A DNA stretch of 64,000 nt from Bacteriovoracaceae bacterium (GCA_947450475.1 CANFVK010000002.1:1-64000); one strand, 5' to 3'; counted from the stretch's first letter, positions 34,968-44,717 are shown. Notes: generated from the letters alone by a model not told the origin. A program made the numbers and translations.

Positions 34968-36065
34968 TTGAAAAAATATTATCTTATATTAGCACTACTG
35001 CTTGCTTCTTTTTGGGCAAGATCCCAATCCAATCCCGATAAGCCTACGATGCGGATTGGCTATTTTCATGGCGGCAGAACAATGCTTCTCTACCGCGCTC
35101 TAATTCATGATTACTTTGAAGAGGAAAAATTAAATGCTATTTTTATAACAAAAAAATTACGATCCAGCGTGTGGGAAGAGTTTGATAGAAAGAGTGGTGA
35201 AAAAGCCATGAGCCACCCCAAAGGCGGCAAAGCCACAGGGATAGAACTCAACGAGCTGATGTATAGCGGAAAGGCAGACATGGCTTTTATTGGAGAAGCT
35301 GCTTTTGTCAGGGCATGTGTGCTGGGTGAACCGATATTGGCGATTGCTCAACTCGGCGCTGATGATCCACAGGCCGGAGGTCACACCATTGTCATTAAAA
35401 AAGGTATTAAAATAAATGGACCTAAAGATTTAGAGAAATTAGTTTGGGGCACAAGACGCTCTAGTGGTGGAGATGATATTTTTTTAAAAGAATTTTTATT
35501 GAAAGAAGGAGTTGATCTTTCCAAAGTAAAATTTATTTTCGGGATTGATGATGACAAGTTAACTGACTATATGAAATCTGGTAAAATTCAAGGTGGCTAT
35601 TATCATTTGATGGGTGTTCGCAACGAAGAAATTGCTGGATTGATTTATACATATCGAAAACTTGATTGGGTAAATCCGGCCCTAAGCCAGTCTTTAGCAG
35701 TAGTGACGAAACCTTACTTTGAAAAAAACAAAGATGCGATAAAAAGATTTGTCCGGGCCTATATGAAACGAATCGCTTATGAACATTCACTCCCCAAAAA
35801 AGTTAGAAGTCGCAATCAAAAAGATAAATCCAAAAAACTTTTTAATAAATATCTCTATGAAATGGAGATGAACTGGAAGGGCATGAACCTACCTCAATAC
35901 CCTAAGATTCCTCTTGTTATAAAAGAAATCGAATATGAAGAAATGGATATGCTTTTTAGACATAATTATATTGATAAAAAAGTTATGCTTGAAAAATGCT
36001 GGGACAACTCGATTGTAGAGGAAGTGGCCAAAGAGCTTTATCCCAACGAAAAATTATCACAATAG
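34968..36065 (+). CDS. orphan NMT1/SsuA-like periplasmic binding protein
   Basis: The 365-residue protein starts at TTG with GGA upstream. It has a signal peptide (MKKYYLILALLLASFWARS) and a periplasmic-binding-protein type 2 fold of the nitrate/taurine/thiamine-precursor group: MRIGYFHGGRTMLLYRAL, ADMAFIGEAAFVRA, and GPKDLEKLVWGTRRSSGGD. No permease or ATPase gene adjoins it, so it may share the importer at 19765-22229, act as a sensor, or serve another transporter. It ends 8 bases before the convergent MscS gene. Confidence 0.7.
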   Translation: MKKYYLILALLLASFWARSQSNPDKPTMRIGYFHGGRTMLLYRALIHDYFEEEKLNAIFITKKLRSSVWEEFDRKSGEKAMSHPKGGKATGIELNELMYSGKADMAFIGEAAFVRACVLGEPILAIAQLGADDPQAGGHTIVIKKGIKINGPKDLEKLVWGTRRSSGGDDIFLKEFLLKEGVDLSKVKFIFGIDDDKLTDYMKSGKIQGGYYHLMGVRNEEIAGLIYTYRKLDWVNPALSQSLAVVTKPYFEKNKDAIKRFVRAYMKRIAYEHSLPKKVRSRNQKDKSKKLFNKYLYEMEMNWKGMNLPQYPKIPLVIKEIEYEEMDMLFRHNYIDKKVMLEKCWDNSIVEEVAKELYPNEKLSQ

Positions 36066-36073
36066 GTTCAATC

Positions 36074-37090
36074 TTAATCATAAAGCTGCATGGTCGGATT
36101 AGCCAAAGGAAGTCCATAATGACGGATTCTTTCTAAAATATTAATAATAACTACATCACCTGTACGATATCTCATCCCGTAATCTTTTAAAGAATAAAAA
36201 ATCTTAATTGTTATCCATGAATCTGTAATTTCTGTAACGAGAGTTCTGGGCGCCGGTTCTTCAAGGATTCCAGGAGTATTTTTTAAGCCTTCAAGTAGGG
36301 CTTGCTTAGCAATTTCGACTGGTACATTGAATCGAAAGCGAAAAACTTGATTGAGTCGTGCGGGCTTTTGCAGGTGAGAAAAGTTTATCAACTGGCTCTG
36401 GGCAATGATCCTATTGGGAATCAAAATGAGTTCATCTGCAAACCCCATTAAAGTTGTGGCTCGCCAATTTATTTCTTGAACTTGCCCACTCCATTTGTCC
36501 ATACCTGAATGTATTTCAATCCAATCTCCAATATTGAAGGGACGATCAAACTGAAAGGCGACTCCTGAAAATAAATTTCCCAATGTGTCTTGGAGCGCAA
36601 GTCCTAAAATCAAAGAAAAAACAGCAGAGGTAGCAAGTACTGCGACCAATTGAATTTGAAAAACATCTGCGGCGATCCAACTGATCAGCACCAAGCTAAA
36701 GAGTAAGGTGAAAATATTTGCAATAAGCCTTGGTACCCCAACGCTCATATTTACTAAAAATAAATATTCATAAATAAAAATTTGGATTAATTTAACAATC
36801 ATCAACGCTCCAACCAACAGAGCTACAAGTGCAATGTAGCTCGAAAATTTAGGTGCTAGTTTTTGATAAAAAAGAATCCAATGCAAAGAGGCAAAAAAAG
36901 CAGTTGTGACAATGTACAAGAAGGCTAATTTAAATCGATTATTTAAATTGGCGTGTCGCTTTTCCGAAATTTTCTTAAGAAAAGTTTTGTAAAATAAGAA
37001 GCTCATAATTAATAAGACTGAAACCAAAACAAAAGAATCATAATCAATCAAATGTTGAATTTTTTCTACTGGAATAAATTGTTCTTTCAT
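36074..37090 (-). CDS. MscS-family mechanosensitive channel
   Basis: The 338-residue membrane protein has about five TM helices (residues 15-175). The pore-lining helix and beta domain follow the MscS consensus: LGLALQDTLGNLFSGVAFQFDRPFNIGDWIEI, with Gly/Ala packing, then WRATTLMGFADELILIPN. The C-terminal alpha/beta cytoplasmic cage reaches the end. It opens on membrane tension to release solutes during osmotic downshock. It starts 8 bases downstream of the glutaminase gene on the same strand, so the two may be co-transcribed. Confidence 0.9.
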   Translation of the reverse strand: MKEQFIPVEKIQHLIDYDSFVLVSVLLIMSFLFYKTFLKKISEKRHANLNNRFKLAFLYIVTTAFFASLHWILFYQKLAPKFSSYIALVALLVGALMIVKLIQIFIYEYLFLVNMSVGVPRLIANIFTLLFSLVLISWIAADVFQIQLVAVLATSAVFSLILGLALQDTLGNLFSGVAFQFDRPFNIGDWIEIHSGMDKWSGQVQEINWRATTLMGFADELILIPNRIIAQSQLINFSHLQKPARLNQVFRFRFNVPVEIAKQALLEGLKNTPGILEEPAPRTLVTEITDSWITIKIFYSLKDYGMRYRTGDVVIINILERIRHYGLPLANPTMQLYD

Positions 37091-37098
37091 TTTTTCTC

Positions 37099-38037
37099 CT
37101 ACGAAAAAATATTAAGATTTAATCGACTAACAAATTCCTTGATCGCTCTTTCCGCTCTGATTGAGTGGCCATGACCATCAATGAGGGGCGAATAAGCAGC
37201 AATTCCCAATTTGCCTGGCACTACCGCGATAATCCCTCCGCTGACCCCACTTTTTGCAGGAAGCCCCACTGAATAAGCCCATTCTCCCGCGGTGTCATAC
37301 ATCCCGCAAGTAAACATTAGACTAAGAATATCTCGATTGTATTCTTTGGAGTAAATCAATTCTTTCGAGTTGGGTTGAATACCTCCATTGGCCAAAGTTG
37401 CGGCCATGGAAGCTAAGTCAGTGGAGTTTACTAAAATCGAACATTGCTTAAAATAAAGATCAAGTAGATCTTCTATCGAAGCCTCTGATTTTTCTTCAAT
37501 AATATTAAAATTAGCTAAGAGGTAAGCAATGGCCCGGTTTCGATGAGCGGTAGCCTTCTCAGAACAATAGACTTCTTCATGAATTTGGAGACTTTTACGA
37601 CAAAGTCGTTCAAAAAGATTAATAACTTTATGAAGTCGATCATTAGACTTTTCACCTTCGATCAGACTGCAAATAGCAATTGCACCAGAATTGATCATAG
37701 GATTATAAGGTCGATGCGAATTTTTTTCTAACTCGATTATTGAATTAAAAGCTTCTCCGGTTGGCTCAACGCCGACTTTGCTTAAAATCTTATCGCGGCC
37801 TTGTAACTCAAGCGCTAATCCATAAACAAAAGGCTTTGAAAGTGACTGGAGTGTAAAAGGTATTTGCGTTGCGCCCGCGTTAAAAGATTCTCCATCAACG
37901 CTCATCACTGAAAGTGCGAAATCATCCTGATTAGCTTTGCTCAATTCAGGAATATAATCAGCTTTTTGTCCCTCAAAGCAAGGTTGATACTTTTGGTAGA
38001 GTTCTTGCAATAACTCATTAATTTTAAATAAATCCAT
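37099..38037 (-). CDS. glsA: glutaminase
   Basis: About 312 residues from the ATG at 38037, close to the 308 of E. coli GlsA. A start at 38073 would add 12 residues and has no Shine-Dalgarno. It belongs to the serine-dependent beta-lactamase-like glutaminase family that converts glutamine to glutamate and ammonia. QSLSKPFVYGLAL holds the S-x-x-K nucleophile/base pair. VGVEPTGEAFNS, RPYNPMINSGAI and SGVSGGIIAVVPGKLGIA are all diagnostic. Its neighbour is an MscS channel. Roles in nitrogen supply or acid resistance are known for the family. Confidence 0.9.
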   Translation of the reverse strand: MDLFKINELLQELYQKYQPCFEGQKADYIPELSKANQDDFALSVMSVDGESFNAGATQIPFTLQSLSKPFVYGLALELQGRDKILSKVGVEPTGEAFNSIIELEKNSHRPYNPMINSGAIAICSLIEGEKSNDRLHKVINLFERLCRKSLQIHEEVYCSEKATAHRNRAIAYLLANFNIIEEKSEASIEDLLDLYFKQCSILVNSTDLASMAATLANGGIQPNSKELIYSKEYNRDILSLMFTCGMYDTAGEWAYSVGLPAKSGVSGGIIAVVPGKLGIAAYSPLIDGHGHSIRAERAIKEFVSRLNLNIFS

Positions 38038-38212
38038 TGTTCTTAATCCAAAATAAAGTTTTAGTTTTGCCATTAGAATATGTCCAAACTTTACAGCAAA
38101 GTAAGAAGAAAGGCTTCAAGCAAAAGAGTTTTGTCGGTTATTTTTTTATTAATAAATTCGTTCGAAAACCGATGACTTAACTTAAGAACTAAAATCATTG
38201 CAAGGCAGGATT

Positions 38213-39565
38213 TTGAAGCTATTAAAATCAATTTTTATATTCATCGTTACCTTGTCTCTTTTTTCGTGTTCGAAAAAAATCGGCAATACTTTTTCTACAG
38301 TAAAGATTCTTTCGGCTAACTACACTGCACTTTTAACTAATCAAGCCAATAATGGTCTTATTTTTTACGGCATAAATGCAAGTGACCCCACAAAATCTTT
38401 TCTTAAAAAGATCTCTGGTGACTCAATAAATCTCATACTTCCTAATGGAAAATGGAATTTTTATGCTATCGGTTGGGGCATGGCCTCATCGTCAAGTTCT
38501 TATGACTTTATGGGAAAAGTTTCCTGTGCCAAGAATATTGGATTGGATTTAAATGGCACTGATGTCAAACTAACAATGACTTTGAGCAATGGTAATTGTG
38601 ATTCTAGTTTTTCAGTGGGATCCAAACCAATTCTTATCGGAAACAATACTGAAAATGTTTTCGAACAACTCGACTTTCACTCTTGCAAAAATGTCTCTCT
38701 AATTACTGCTGAAAATGTTGATAACTACTGCAATACCTATGCTGGCACTAAGGGAAATGCTCATTATATTAAATTGATCATTCCAGAGTATCAAAAAGTA
38801 GGAATTGGATCAGAAGTTATTGTAAAACCAGCATTAAGCACTCAATGCATTTCCATTGATCCCAATTCTACCTATGGAAATCCAAATGAAAGCGATTATG
38901 CTGATTATTTAAATCTATACAATATTCCAAACCTCGGAGTAAATGGCTTAGACGCCAAAATTCTTGCCTACTACGGAAGTAATGGTTGTGATGATTCCGA
39001 AAATCCAGATGCTTTCGATATTTTGACAAACGGTAAAATGATTAATACTAAAATGTCTGTACTGCATTTACCTTTAAGTGAGGAGTATAAAAATAAATTG
39101 GCCATTTCGCTCAATACATCAATGCCCGATGCCAGGGACTTTATTGATAATGTGACTCCAACTAGCTTCAATAGTCCGGGAAATGAAATGTCACCCAATG
39201 CCGTAGATGGAAATCAATACACCAAATATCTTAATTTTGATAAATTAAACAGCGGATTTACCATTCATTTAAGTGAGCCTAAGGTTGTCGTAGGGATTAA
39301 ATTTACGACGGCCAATGATGCCTGGCCAAGAGATCCTGCCAGCTTTTCTCTTTATGGCAGTAATGATGGCGACAATTGGACGACTGTAATTGAAAATCAA
39401 CCTATCACATTAAGCGACAATCGCTTCACCGAAAGTTCTCCCTATAAATTCAACAATGCTTCTACTTTTAGCTACTACCGACTCATTTTTCCGACCGTTA
39501 AGAAAGAAGAATGGGCCAACAGCATGCAAATAGGAGAAGTCAACTTTCTACTTCAATCTCACTAG
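38213..39565 (+). CDS. lipoprotein with C-terminal F5/8 type C (discoidin-like) domain
   Basis: About 450 residues. The start is uncertain: TTG at 38213 has AAGG seven bases before it, and the frame also allows TTG at 38198. The lipobox is LSLFSC. The N-terminal half is Cys-containing and of unknown fold. The C-terminal 130 residues have the discoidin pattern: SPNAVDGNQYTKYLNF near the start, then VVGIKFTTANDA, FSLYGSNDGDNWTTV and YYRLIFP. Such domains bind carbohydrates or phospholipids. It is probably surface or periplasmic, for attachment to glycans or prey. The gene is alone on its strand with about 140 bases on either side. Confidence 0.65.
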   Translation: MKLLKSIFIFIVTLSLFSCSKKIGNTFSTVKILSANYTALLTNQANNGLIFYGINASDPTKSFLKKISGDSINLILPNGKWNFYAIGWGMASSSSSYDFMGKVSCAKNIGLDLNGTDVKLTMTLSNGNCDSSFSVGSKPILIGNNTENVFEQLDFHSCKNVSLITAENVDNYCNTYAGTKGNAHYIKLIIPEYQKVGIGSEVIVKPALSTQCISIDPNSTYGNPNESDYADYLNLYNIPNLGVNGLDAKILAYYGSNGCDDSENPDAFDILTNGKMINTKMSVLHLPLSEEYKNKLAISLNTSMPDARDFIDNVTPTSFNSPGNEMSPNAVDGNQYTKYLNFDKLNSGFTIHLSEPKVVVGIKFTTANDAWPRDPASFSLYGSNDGDNWTTVIENQPITLSDNRFTESSPYKFNNASTFSYYRLIFPTVKKEEWANSMQIGEVNFLLQSH

Positions 39566-39602
39566 GACCAAAAACATTTAGAATAGATTTGTCAAACAAG
39601 CC

Positions 39603-39701
39603 ATGATCCGATTATTTTCTACTCTTCTTAGTCTAATGTGTATGATAATATCATTTTTATTATTTTTTAATAATATCAATTTGTATCCAAGAGAAATCTG
39701 A
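39603..39701 (+). CDS. possible 32-residue membrane peptide upstream of the phosphatase-superfamily gene
   Basis: A short frame starts with ATG and encodes an almost wholly hydrophobic peptide with a basic N terminus (MIRLFSTLLSLMCMIISF...). It stops 2 bases before the next ATG, so it could be a small membrane protein or leader coupled to the gene after it. There is no good Shine-Dalgarno before it, so it may be chance. Confidence 0.2.
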   Translation: MIRLFSTLLSLMCMIISFLLFFNNINLYPREI

Positions 39702-39703
39702 AG

Positions 39704-40780
39704 ATGAAGTCACCTATAAAATCATTCCTCCTTTGTTCTTTAATCTTTTTAATTGCAAATTGTCGACTTCAGTCAAGTCCACATTCGAACAAAAGCAAAA
39801 AACTCGACAATATAGAAAGTGTAATGTTGATTGGTTGGGATGGCAGTAATCGCCCCGTGATCCAAAGACTTCTTCTTGAAAAAAAATTGCCCAATCTCGC
39901 GGCATTGATTGAGGCAGGCTCTTTTGTTGAAACTGAAGTAAAGATTGATCAGACCGAAACGAAACCGCAATGGTCTCAAATATTAACCGGATACACTTCT
40001 AAAGTTCACGGTGTTTTCACCAATTTAATTTATGGTCCCATTCCTAAAGGCTTAACTATTTTCGAAAGACTTCACGATAAATTTGGTCATGATATCGAAT
40101 TTGCATTTGTCAGTGGAAAAATAAACAATGTATCATTTCGTGGGCCTCATGAAATCTGTGTCAATTGTCTTTTTCGTTTAGAAAACAAACAAAATAAAAA
40201 ATTACCCTGGGGATTTATTAGTGAAAAAAGTCAATTGAACTTTGCAGCTGAAACTGCACCAACTCGACATGGTCAAAAAAGAATTATCGCCAAAAGAGAT
40301 GGTCAGCCTTATTATACGCTCCACCAACAAGGTTTTGTTAAGTACATGATCAATTCGCTTAATGAAGGAGATAATGTTTTAAAATATACTATGAGTATTA
40401 TTGAACCTCTTACCAGGAATCGATTTTTCGCTTTTATTCACTTTGAAGAACCAGACGAGCAAGGGCATCAATTTGGCGAAGGAACTCCTGAATACATTGA
40501 TGGCATTTTAAAAAATGATCGAAGACTTGGCGAAATCATCGCAAAACTCAAAGAACTTAACCGCTTTAATAAAACGGCAATCATCGTCACAACTGATCAT
40601 GGTTTTGACACCGGCAAGCGCTCACACATGGACTCACCACATACTTTTTTGGTTTCAACCATAAAAAATTTGAAAAAAAATAGCACTCCTCAAGATGTAG
40701 CCCCAACGATTTATGACATTTTTGGAGTTGATACTGATCATTTTGAAATAAAACTTGAAGGCTCTTCACTCATACAATAA
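39704..40780 (+). CDS. alkaline-phosphatase-superfamily lipoprotein (type I phosphodiesterase-like)
   Basis: The 358-residue protein has a lipobox-like LIANC signal. The phosphodiesterase/NPP fold shows metal-site D at MLIGWDGSN, a Thr nucleophile at TETKPQWSQILTG (aligning with the KTFPN...TG loop of NPPs), D-E-x-G-H (EPDEQGHQFGE), TTDHGFDTG and HMDSPHTF. It should hydrolyse a phosphate or sulfate ester in the periplasm. It lacks the Cys/Ser-x-Pro-x-Arg motif of formylglycine sulfatases. It is followed 24 bases later by a paralogue, so the pair arose by tandem duplication. Substrate unknown. Confidence 0.75.
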   Translation: MKSPIKSFLLCSLIFLIANCRLQSSPHSNKSKKLDNIESVMLIGWDGSNRPVIQRLLLEKKLPNLAALIEAGSFVETEVKIDQTETKPQWSQILTGYTSKVHGVFTNLIYGPIPKGLTIFERLHDKFGHDIEFAFVSGKINNVSFRGPHEICVNCLFRLENKQNKKLPWGFISEKSQLNFAAETAPTRHGQKRIIAKRDGQPYYTLHQQGFVKYMINSLNEGDNVLKYTMSIIEPLTRNRFFAFIHFEEPDEQGHQFGEGTPEYIDGILKNDRRLGEIIAKLKELNRFNKTAIIVTTDHGFDTGKRSHMDSPHTFLVSTIKNLKKNSTPQDVAPTIYDIFGVDTDHFEIKLEGSSLIQ

Positions 40781-40804
40781 TTTACTTTTTTTTAGGATAC
40801 TCTG

Positions 40805-41833
40805 ATGAAATCCATTATAGCCGTAGTCATTTTATCTTTTAGTCTTCATCTTTTTGCATTTGAAAAACCTCATAAAAGTGTTTTAATTATTGGTTGGGAT
40901 GGTACCAGACTCAATCGTTTGCAAGAATTACTTAAAGCTGGAAAATTGCCAGTGCTAAGCTCGTTGATCAAAAAAGGAAGTTTTGTTTCAGTTAATATCA
41001 AAACTAAGACTGATACAAAAGCAGGTTGGGCCGAAACTCTCACTGGTTATGATTATACAGTAAATCTTGTACGCAATAATCGCTTTTATGATTCGATTCC
41101 TTTAGGACTTACGATATTTGAGAGACTCAAGGCAAAATATGGTACAAATCTCACGACTATTTTTCTGGCCGGAAAATCTACTCACTTAGGAAATCGCGGT
41201 CCACATAATGTTTGCCAAAACTGTGTTTCTCGCACTAAGGATCTAAGAGAACTGATGGAGTGGTGGAATGAAGAAAAAGCAATGAAACTCGATACTGTCG
41301 ATAAAAGACCTCGTCATTTTGTTCCAAGAGGAGGTGAGCCTTATTTTAATGCATATAATGCTAAAGCTTTTGATATTTATAAAAATGATCTAAAAGCTGG
41401 CGACAATGTATTAAAATTTGCCAACCAAGAATTTGAAAAACTAAAAGACAAACCCTTTTTTGCCTTTATTCATTTTCAAGAGCCAGATGAAGAAGGCCAT
41501 CTCTATGGCGAGCATTCTTCTCAATATAGTGAAGCATTGATCGCCAATGATAAACGCCTGGGAGAATTTTTAAAAAAGATAGAACAACTAGGTCTCAATA
41601 AAAATCTTCGATTTTTTGTTTTATCTGATCATGGCTTTGATATTGTCGGATCAGGGCGCCCAGATGATCTTGAACATGATACAAATGCTTCGCGCGATAC
41701 ATTTTTGGTCTCAGACCGACCACTTCCTCGTAATCACGGCGAACGTTTCGACATTGCGGCTACGGTTCTAAAAATTTTTGGAATTGACCCAACAAAGTTA
41801 ACTCCCCCACTGGTTGGAAAGTCCTATTTATAA
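40805..41833 (+). CDS. alkaline-phosphatase-superfamily protein, tandem paralogue
   Basis: The 342-residue product has a plain signal peptide (MKSIIAVVILSFSLHLFA) rather than a lipobox. It mirrors the gene before it block by block: SVLIIGWDGTRLNRL, TKTDTKAGWAETLTG, LTIFERLKAKYG, RGPHNVCQNC, FIHFQEPDEEGHLYGE, SDHGFD and DTNASRDTFLVS. The nucleophile Thr and metal ligands are kept, while the adjacent Pro of the first copy is Ala. The shared RGPH...C-x-x-C block is unusual and common to both copies. One may be anchored and the other free in the periplasm. Substrate unknown. Confidence 0.75.
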   Translation: MKSIIAVVILSFSLHLFAFEKPHKSVLIIGWDGTRLNRLQELLKAGKLPVLSSLIKKGSFVSVNIKTKTDTKAGWAETLTGYDYTVNLVRNNRFYDSIPLGLTIFERLKAKYGTNLTTIFLAGKSTHLGNRGPHNVCQNCVSRTKDLRELMEWWNEEKAMKLDTVDKRPRHFVPRGGEPYFNAYNAKAFDIYKNDLKAGDNVLKFANQEFEKLKDKPFFAFIHFQEPDEEGHLYGEHSSQYSEALIANDKRLGEFLKKIEQLGLNKNLRFFVLSDHGFDIVGSGRPDDLEHDTNASRDTFLVSDRPLPRNHGERFDIAATVLKIFGIDPTKLTPPLVGKSYL

Positions 41834-41961
41834 GATTTCATGAGCGCTACTTTTTCCTGACTTGAAAGTACCACTATTGGATAGGTGCACTTAATTCCTG
41901 GTAAGAAAAAAATTCATCATTTATGGCAAAATAAAAGCTGATCAAGATAGGTTGGACTTCA

Positions 41962-43761
41962 ATGATTTTTAAATTTAAACGAGCCTTCATTTCAAGCCTA
42001 ACTATTTATGCTTTATGCATAAATCTATGTATGCCTTACCAAGCTATTGCTCAAGAAAAACTGGAAATTTCATCTACAACTTTATCTCCTAAAGAAGAAC
42101 TTGCTCACCTCAATGGTTTATTAATAACTTCTCCGGCCAATATAGAGGTGGCAAAAAGGTTGAGAGAGCTTAGCCAAAACTTTAGAGCTCGATCTCCAGA
42201 AGATAAGGACCTTTTGACTTTATCGGCCAAGACCTTATCCATCCATCGCATAAAACTTCTCTTTGATAAATGCATTACTGATAAAGAAATTGGTAAAAGT
42301 TTAGGTGCTCGAATTCTACTTGGTTCCTTTCAAAGTGAATCCGCTGCCGATCCATGTGCAGCGATTTTAGAATCTTCTGAATTAAAAGTGCTCAATAAGC
42401 TTAACAATCAATTAACTCAAAAACAAATAGAGGACGCAAAATCTCTTCTTCTTTCACAAAGTCAAAAAAATCTGGCGAAAACATATCTTTACTGGGAGCG
42501 CAGAATTGATAATGGGGAAACTCCAAAAGGGCTCGAAAAAGTTTGCGCGAATATTAAATGTAATGACGCTGAGAAAGCACTATATCAAAAAACTGAATCT
42601 GAAGTGCTAGCGAAATGGCCTACAGATGAACAAGGCAAAAAGCCCGAAGAAATTGCTGAATTTCTTAGCCAAAGGGCCAAAGCACCCAAGAAGGAATTAA
42701 AATCCCAGGAAGAATTATTACTTTTTACCAAAACTCTCAAGGACAAAAAAGCTGTCTCAAAGGAAGAAGTCCTGGCCGCTCAAAAAGAAGTTAAAGACTT
42801 AGTTGCCGATCAAATGATATCAATCAGGTCATTAAATCTTGGTGATTTAGTCAGAACCAATCCTGCGGCCGTTGGTCAGATTCTTTTAGATCATCCCGAA
42901 TTTAGCGGAACTATCTGTAACACTATCAACCAAGTTGCAAGTGATACCAAGAGTGATCAAGCCTTTAAAAAAGTATACTTCTGGGGTGGACTAGTCGTCG
43001 GAGGCGCCCTTTTACTGACAGGTATTGGAGCTGTTGCAGGATCAATGGTACTTGGAGCTTCTTGGGCAACGACCTTAACTGTTATGGCCGCAGTATCGGC
43101 AATCGGTGGAACGGCTCAAGGCATAGCAGAAGCTACCTATGCCACTTCTAATGCTTATAAGGCGTCTAATGAAGCTTTAGCTTTTCAAGCAAGTTTCTTG
43201 AGTCAAAATGGTGATAGAGAAAGCAATGAAGAATCTCAAAAACAAATTGATGAAGCAAAAGATCAATTAATTTCTGCAGGACTTAGCGCTGGTAGCGTAC
43301 TTCCCTATGGATCGATCTGGAACTTTATGAGAAAAAGCGCTCAAGCCGCACTTGTCACTAAAGGCGCTCGAGCCGCAAAAGTTTCTCAATTAACAAATGA
43401 AAGTCTAGAAGGTGCAGAGAGTTTGCTCACTACTGAGCAAAAATTAAGTGTGCTGACAAACTTAACCCAAACTATCCGAGAAATTAAAGATGCTGCTCTT
43501 GAAAATATTTTCGCTAGTGTGCGAGTTCATCTTAGTGAAGCATCCTATGGAACATTTCTTGGAATGCTTTCTCAGCTTAATCCTGAAGTTAGAAAGAAAA
43601 TATTCACCGCGATCAAAGAAAATCCTGATAAACTGACTGATGCCATTTCAAAAGTTGTCAATATCTACTATGGCCCTGATGGGATCGGCGGCAGCAAAGC
43701 CAAAATCAACTTAGATCAACAAGATTTTGTCGATACTTTTCTTTTTGCCTTAAAAAGTTAA
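41962..43761 (+). CDS. large exported protein of unknown function with internal membrane segment
   Basis: The 599-residue product has a signal peptide ending near IAQE (residue 31). A helical mature domain (35-340) is followed by two strongly hydrophobic, Gly/Ala-rich segments (about 347-390, starting FWGGLVVGGALLLTGIGAVAG). A further helical domain (400-599) contains EVRKKIFTAIKENPDKL. The paired hydrophobic segments could form a hairpin, as in pore-forming or secreted effector-like proteins, but no toxin family is recognisable. It has free space on both sides. I do not assign a function. Confidence 0.5.
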   Translation: MIFKFKRAFISSLTIYALCINLCMPYQAIAQEKLEISSTTLSPKEELAHLNGLLITSPANIEVAKRLRELSQNFRARSPEDKDLLTLSAKTLSIHRIKLLFDKCITDKEIGKSLGARILLGSFQSESAADPCAAILESSELKVLNKLNNQLTQKQIEDAKSLLLSQSQKNLAKTYLYWERRIDNGETPKGLEKVCANIKCNDAEKALYQKTESEVLAKWPTDEQGKKPEEIAEFLSQRAKAPKKELKSQEELLLFTKTLKDKKAVSKEEVLAAQKEVKDLVADQMISIRSLNLGDLVRTNPAAVGQILLDHPEFSGTICNTINQVASDTKSDQAFKKVYFWGGLVVGGALLLTGIGAVAGSMVLGASWATTLTVMAAVSAIGGTAQGIAEATYATSNAYKASNEALAFQASFLSQNGDRESNEESQKQIDEAKDQLISAGLSAGSVLPYGSIWNFMRKSAQAALVTKGARAAKVSQLTNESLEGAESLLTTEQKLSVLTNLTQTIREIKDAALENIFASVRVHLSEASYGTFLGMLSQLNPEVRKKIFTAIKENPDKLTDAISKVVNIYYGPDGIGGSKAKINLDQQDFVDTFLFALKS

Positions 43762-43850
43762 TGATGCTTCTCTTAAAAAAATACACTTGTATTACCGCTT
43801 AAAATCAATTCCAATTGAATCAATATTTAAATTATGAAAAGGAATTCTTA

Positions 43851-44717
43851 ATGAAAAGATTGAGTCTCGTTGTTTTTATTTTACTTTTTGCTTTTGGAAC
43901 CCATGCCTCAGCTCCTCAACTCATCCCTGGTGTTATATATGGAGATGATAATCGTCAGGAGGTAGTAGATACTTCGGATACTTTGATGATTGAAAGAGCA
44001 CGATCAACCGCCGGAATGTTTAGCACTAGTTCTCTGTCAGCTCAAAGCAACGGTGACTATAAAATTATTGGTAAGACTTTGGTTGAAAGAGGATGGTGTC
44101 CAACTGAACGCTTTTCAAATCAAATTACCTCTCCAGTTTGTACAGGATTTTTAGTCGCAGCAGATATTATTGCTACAGCTGGTCATTGCGTTAGTAAAAG
44201 TACTGATTGTAAAAACTATCAATGGGTCTTTGATCACAAATTGGCAAGCAATACTGACACAACCACTGTCATTGCAAAAAATAATGTTTATAAATGTAAA
44301 TCAATCATTGCGACTGTTAACAGTAGTACAAGCAAGGATGATTATGCTCTATTGCGCCTAGATCGAAAAGTTTTAGATCGACCATCTTTAGAAATTAGAA
44401 AAAGTGGAAAAATTTCTGACGGAGCTTCCCTCGTTTTAATAGGTCACCCTAAAGGACTTCCCATGAAAATTGCAGACAGAGCTTTTGTGAGATCAAACAG
44501 TGCTACAAAATATTTTGTCGCCAACACTGATTCCTATGCAGGCAATTCAGGTTCTCCGGTTTTAGATGCAACAACAGGTATCGTTGAAGGGATTTTAGTC
44601 AGAGGAGAATCTGATTACATAACAACGTCAACTGGATGTTACGCCTCTTTTATATGTTCAAGTACTGGATGTAGCGGAGAAGATGTAACCAGGACAACTA
44701 ATCTTCCTGCTTTTTAA
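43851..44717 (+). CDS. secreted trypsin-like (V8-type) serine protease
   Basis: About 288 residues from the ATG at 43851, which has AAGGAA seven bases before it. The 43815 reading adds 12 unsupported residues. The signal peptide is MKRLSLVVFILLFAFGTHA. The chymotrypsin-fold triad is complete: H112 in ATAGHCV, D164 in KDDYALL and S233 in YAGNSGSP. The GNSGSP form and short length resemble bacterial glutamyl-endopeptidase/V8-type proteases. Cysteines around both sites suggest disulfides. It presumably degrades proteins outside the cell or in prey. A secreted small protein follows after an intergenic stem-loop. Confidence 0.85.
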   Translation: MKRLSLVVFILLFAFGTHASAPQLIPGVIYGDDNRQEVVDTSDTLMIERARSTAGMFSTSSLSAQSNGDYKIIGKTLVERGWCPTERFSNQITSPVCTGFLVAADIIATAGHCVSKSTDCKNYQWVFDHKLASNTDTTTVIAKNNVYKCKSIIATVNSSTSKDDYALLRLDRKVLDRPSLEIRKSGKISDGASLVLIGHPKGLPMKIADRAFVRSNSATKYFVANTDSYAGNSGSPVLDATTGIVEGILVRGESDYITTSTGCYASFICSSTGCSGEDVTRTTNLPAF

